From Peptostreptococcaceae bacterium oral taxon 113 str. W5053 (GTDB taxonomy: Bacteria > Bacillota > Clostridia > Tissierellales > Peptoniphilaceae): a stretch of 29,639 nt of DNA. The stretch covers positions 1 through 29,639 of the forward strand of contig KI259848.1 of NCBI GenBank assembly GCA_000467935.1, read 5' to 3'. The notes below the pieces were generated by a model. It had not been told where the DNA came from. It did not search any database and saw nothing but the letters and a program-made list of their open reading frames with translations. Below, piece after piece: positions 29,522-29,639 of this stretch. How positions within the stretch are numbered: position 1 is the stretch's first letter; each line of letters begins with the position of its first letter. A program made the position numbers and the translations under genes.

Positions 29522-29639
29522 ATGTTACCCGCACACGCGGGGGTGATCCTCGCCTTATCGGAACTTTGATGTTTAATTCCAAATGTTACCCGCACACGCG
29601 GGGGTGATCCAGCAGCCATGTCTTCTGCATCAATGTTTT
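29522..29639 (+). CRISPR. Start of a type I-E CRISPR array (cut by window end)
   Basis: Two identical 28-base repeats lie at 29522-29549 and 29583-29610, beginning ATGTTACCCGC and ending GGGGGTGATCC. Each holds the stem CCCGC-ACAC-GCGGG. They flank a 33-base spacer (29550-29582), the standard type I-E spacer length. A second spacer begins at 29611 and is cut by the window end after 29 bases. The repeat resembles type I-E repeats of Streptococcus thermophilus in its CCCGCACACGCGGGGG core and GTGATCC end, which sets the + strand as the crRNA strand, with the leader on the cas2 side. I do not recognise the spacer. Confidence 0.95.

Overview
The window comes from a low-GC, probably strictly anaerobic member of the Bacillota (Clostridia/Tissierellia-like). 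The evidence is A/T-rich codon use, strong AGGAGG ribosome binding sites, frequent GTG and TTG starts, rho-independent terminators with long U tracts, and a small ferredoxin-type membrane protein next to a CD1871A-type CXXC protein. I cannot name the species from sequence alone.

Layout. (1) 1-4.7 kb is much more A/T-rich than what follows and looks acquired. It holds a GntR (YtrA-type) regulator, an ABC ATPase and an ABC-2 permease, then what appears to be a ribosomally made, modified peptide (RiPP) cluster: radical SAM maturase, PqqD-like leader-binding protein, short hydrophobic Gly/Ala-rich precursor, and CPBP membrane protease. The maturase, precursor and protease each carry at least one frame lesion, several in short repeats, and two also carry an in-frame TAG. 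A probable 3' relic of a group II intron lies between precursor and protease. (2) 4.7-16.2 kb is chromosomal background: a coupled oxidoreductase / free Met sulfoxide reductase / membrane protein set, a methyltransferase, a CXXC protein / 4Fe-4S membrane protein / glutaredoxin redox group, a broken lipoprotein gene, a hemerythrin, argJ, a lipid kinase, guaB, and a guaA that lacks the glutaminase domain. (3) 16.2-18.0 kb, directly after the 3' end of guaA (a known integration target), is a small A/T-rich accessory patch: flavodoxin, a frameshifted XRE regulator and an excisionase-like HTH protein. (4) 18.0-20.0 kb has gpmA and a sigma/anti-sigma-like pair. (5) 20.1 kb to the end is a complete type I-E CRISPR-Cas operon, cas3-cas8e-cse2-cas7e-cas5e-cas6e-cas1e-cas2e, with Cas2e fused to a DEDDh exonuclease, followed after only 23 bases by the start of an array of 28-base repeats and a 33-base spacer.

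How they work together. The Cas proteins form a full adaptation, crRNA processing, Cascade and target-degradation set, and all look intact. The peptide cluster has every part of a regulated modified-peptide system with its own transporter, but as written it could not produce its full-length product. The lesions may be decay, phase variation or sequencing error. Their absence from housekeeping and cas genes argues against uniform sequencing error.
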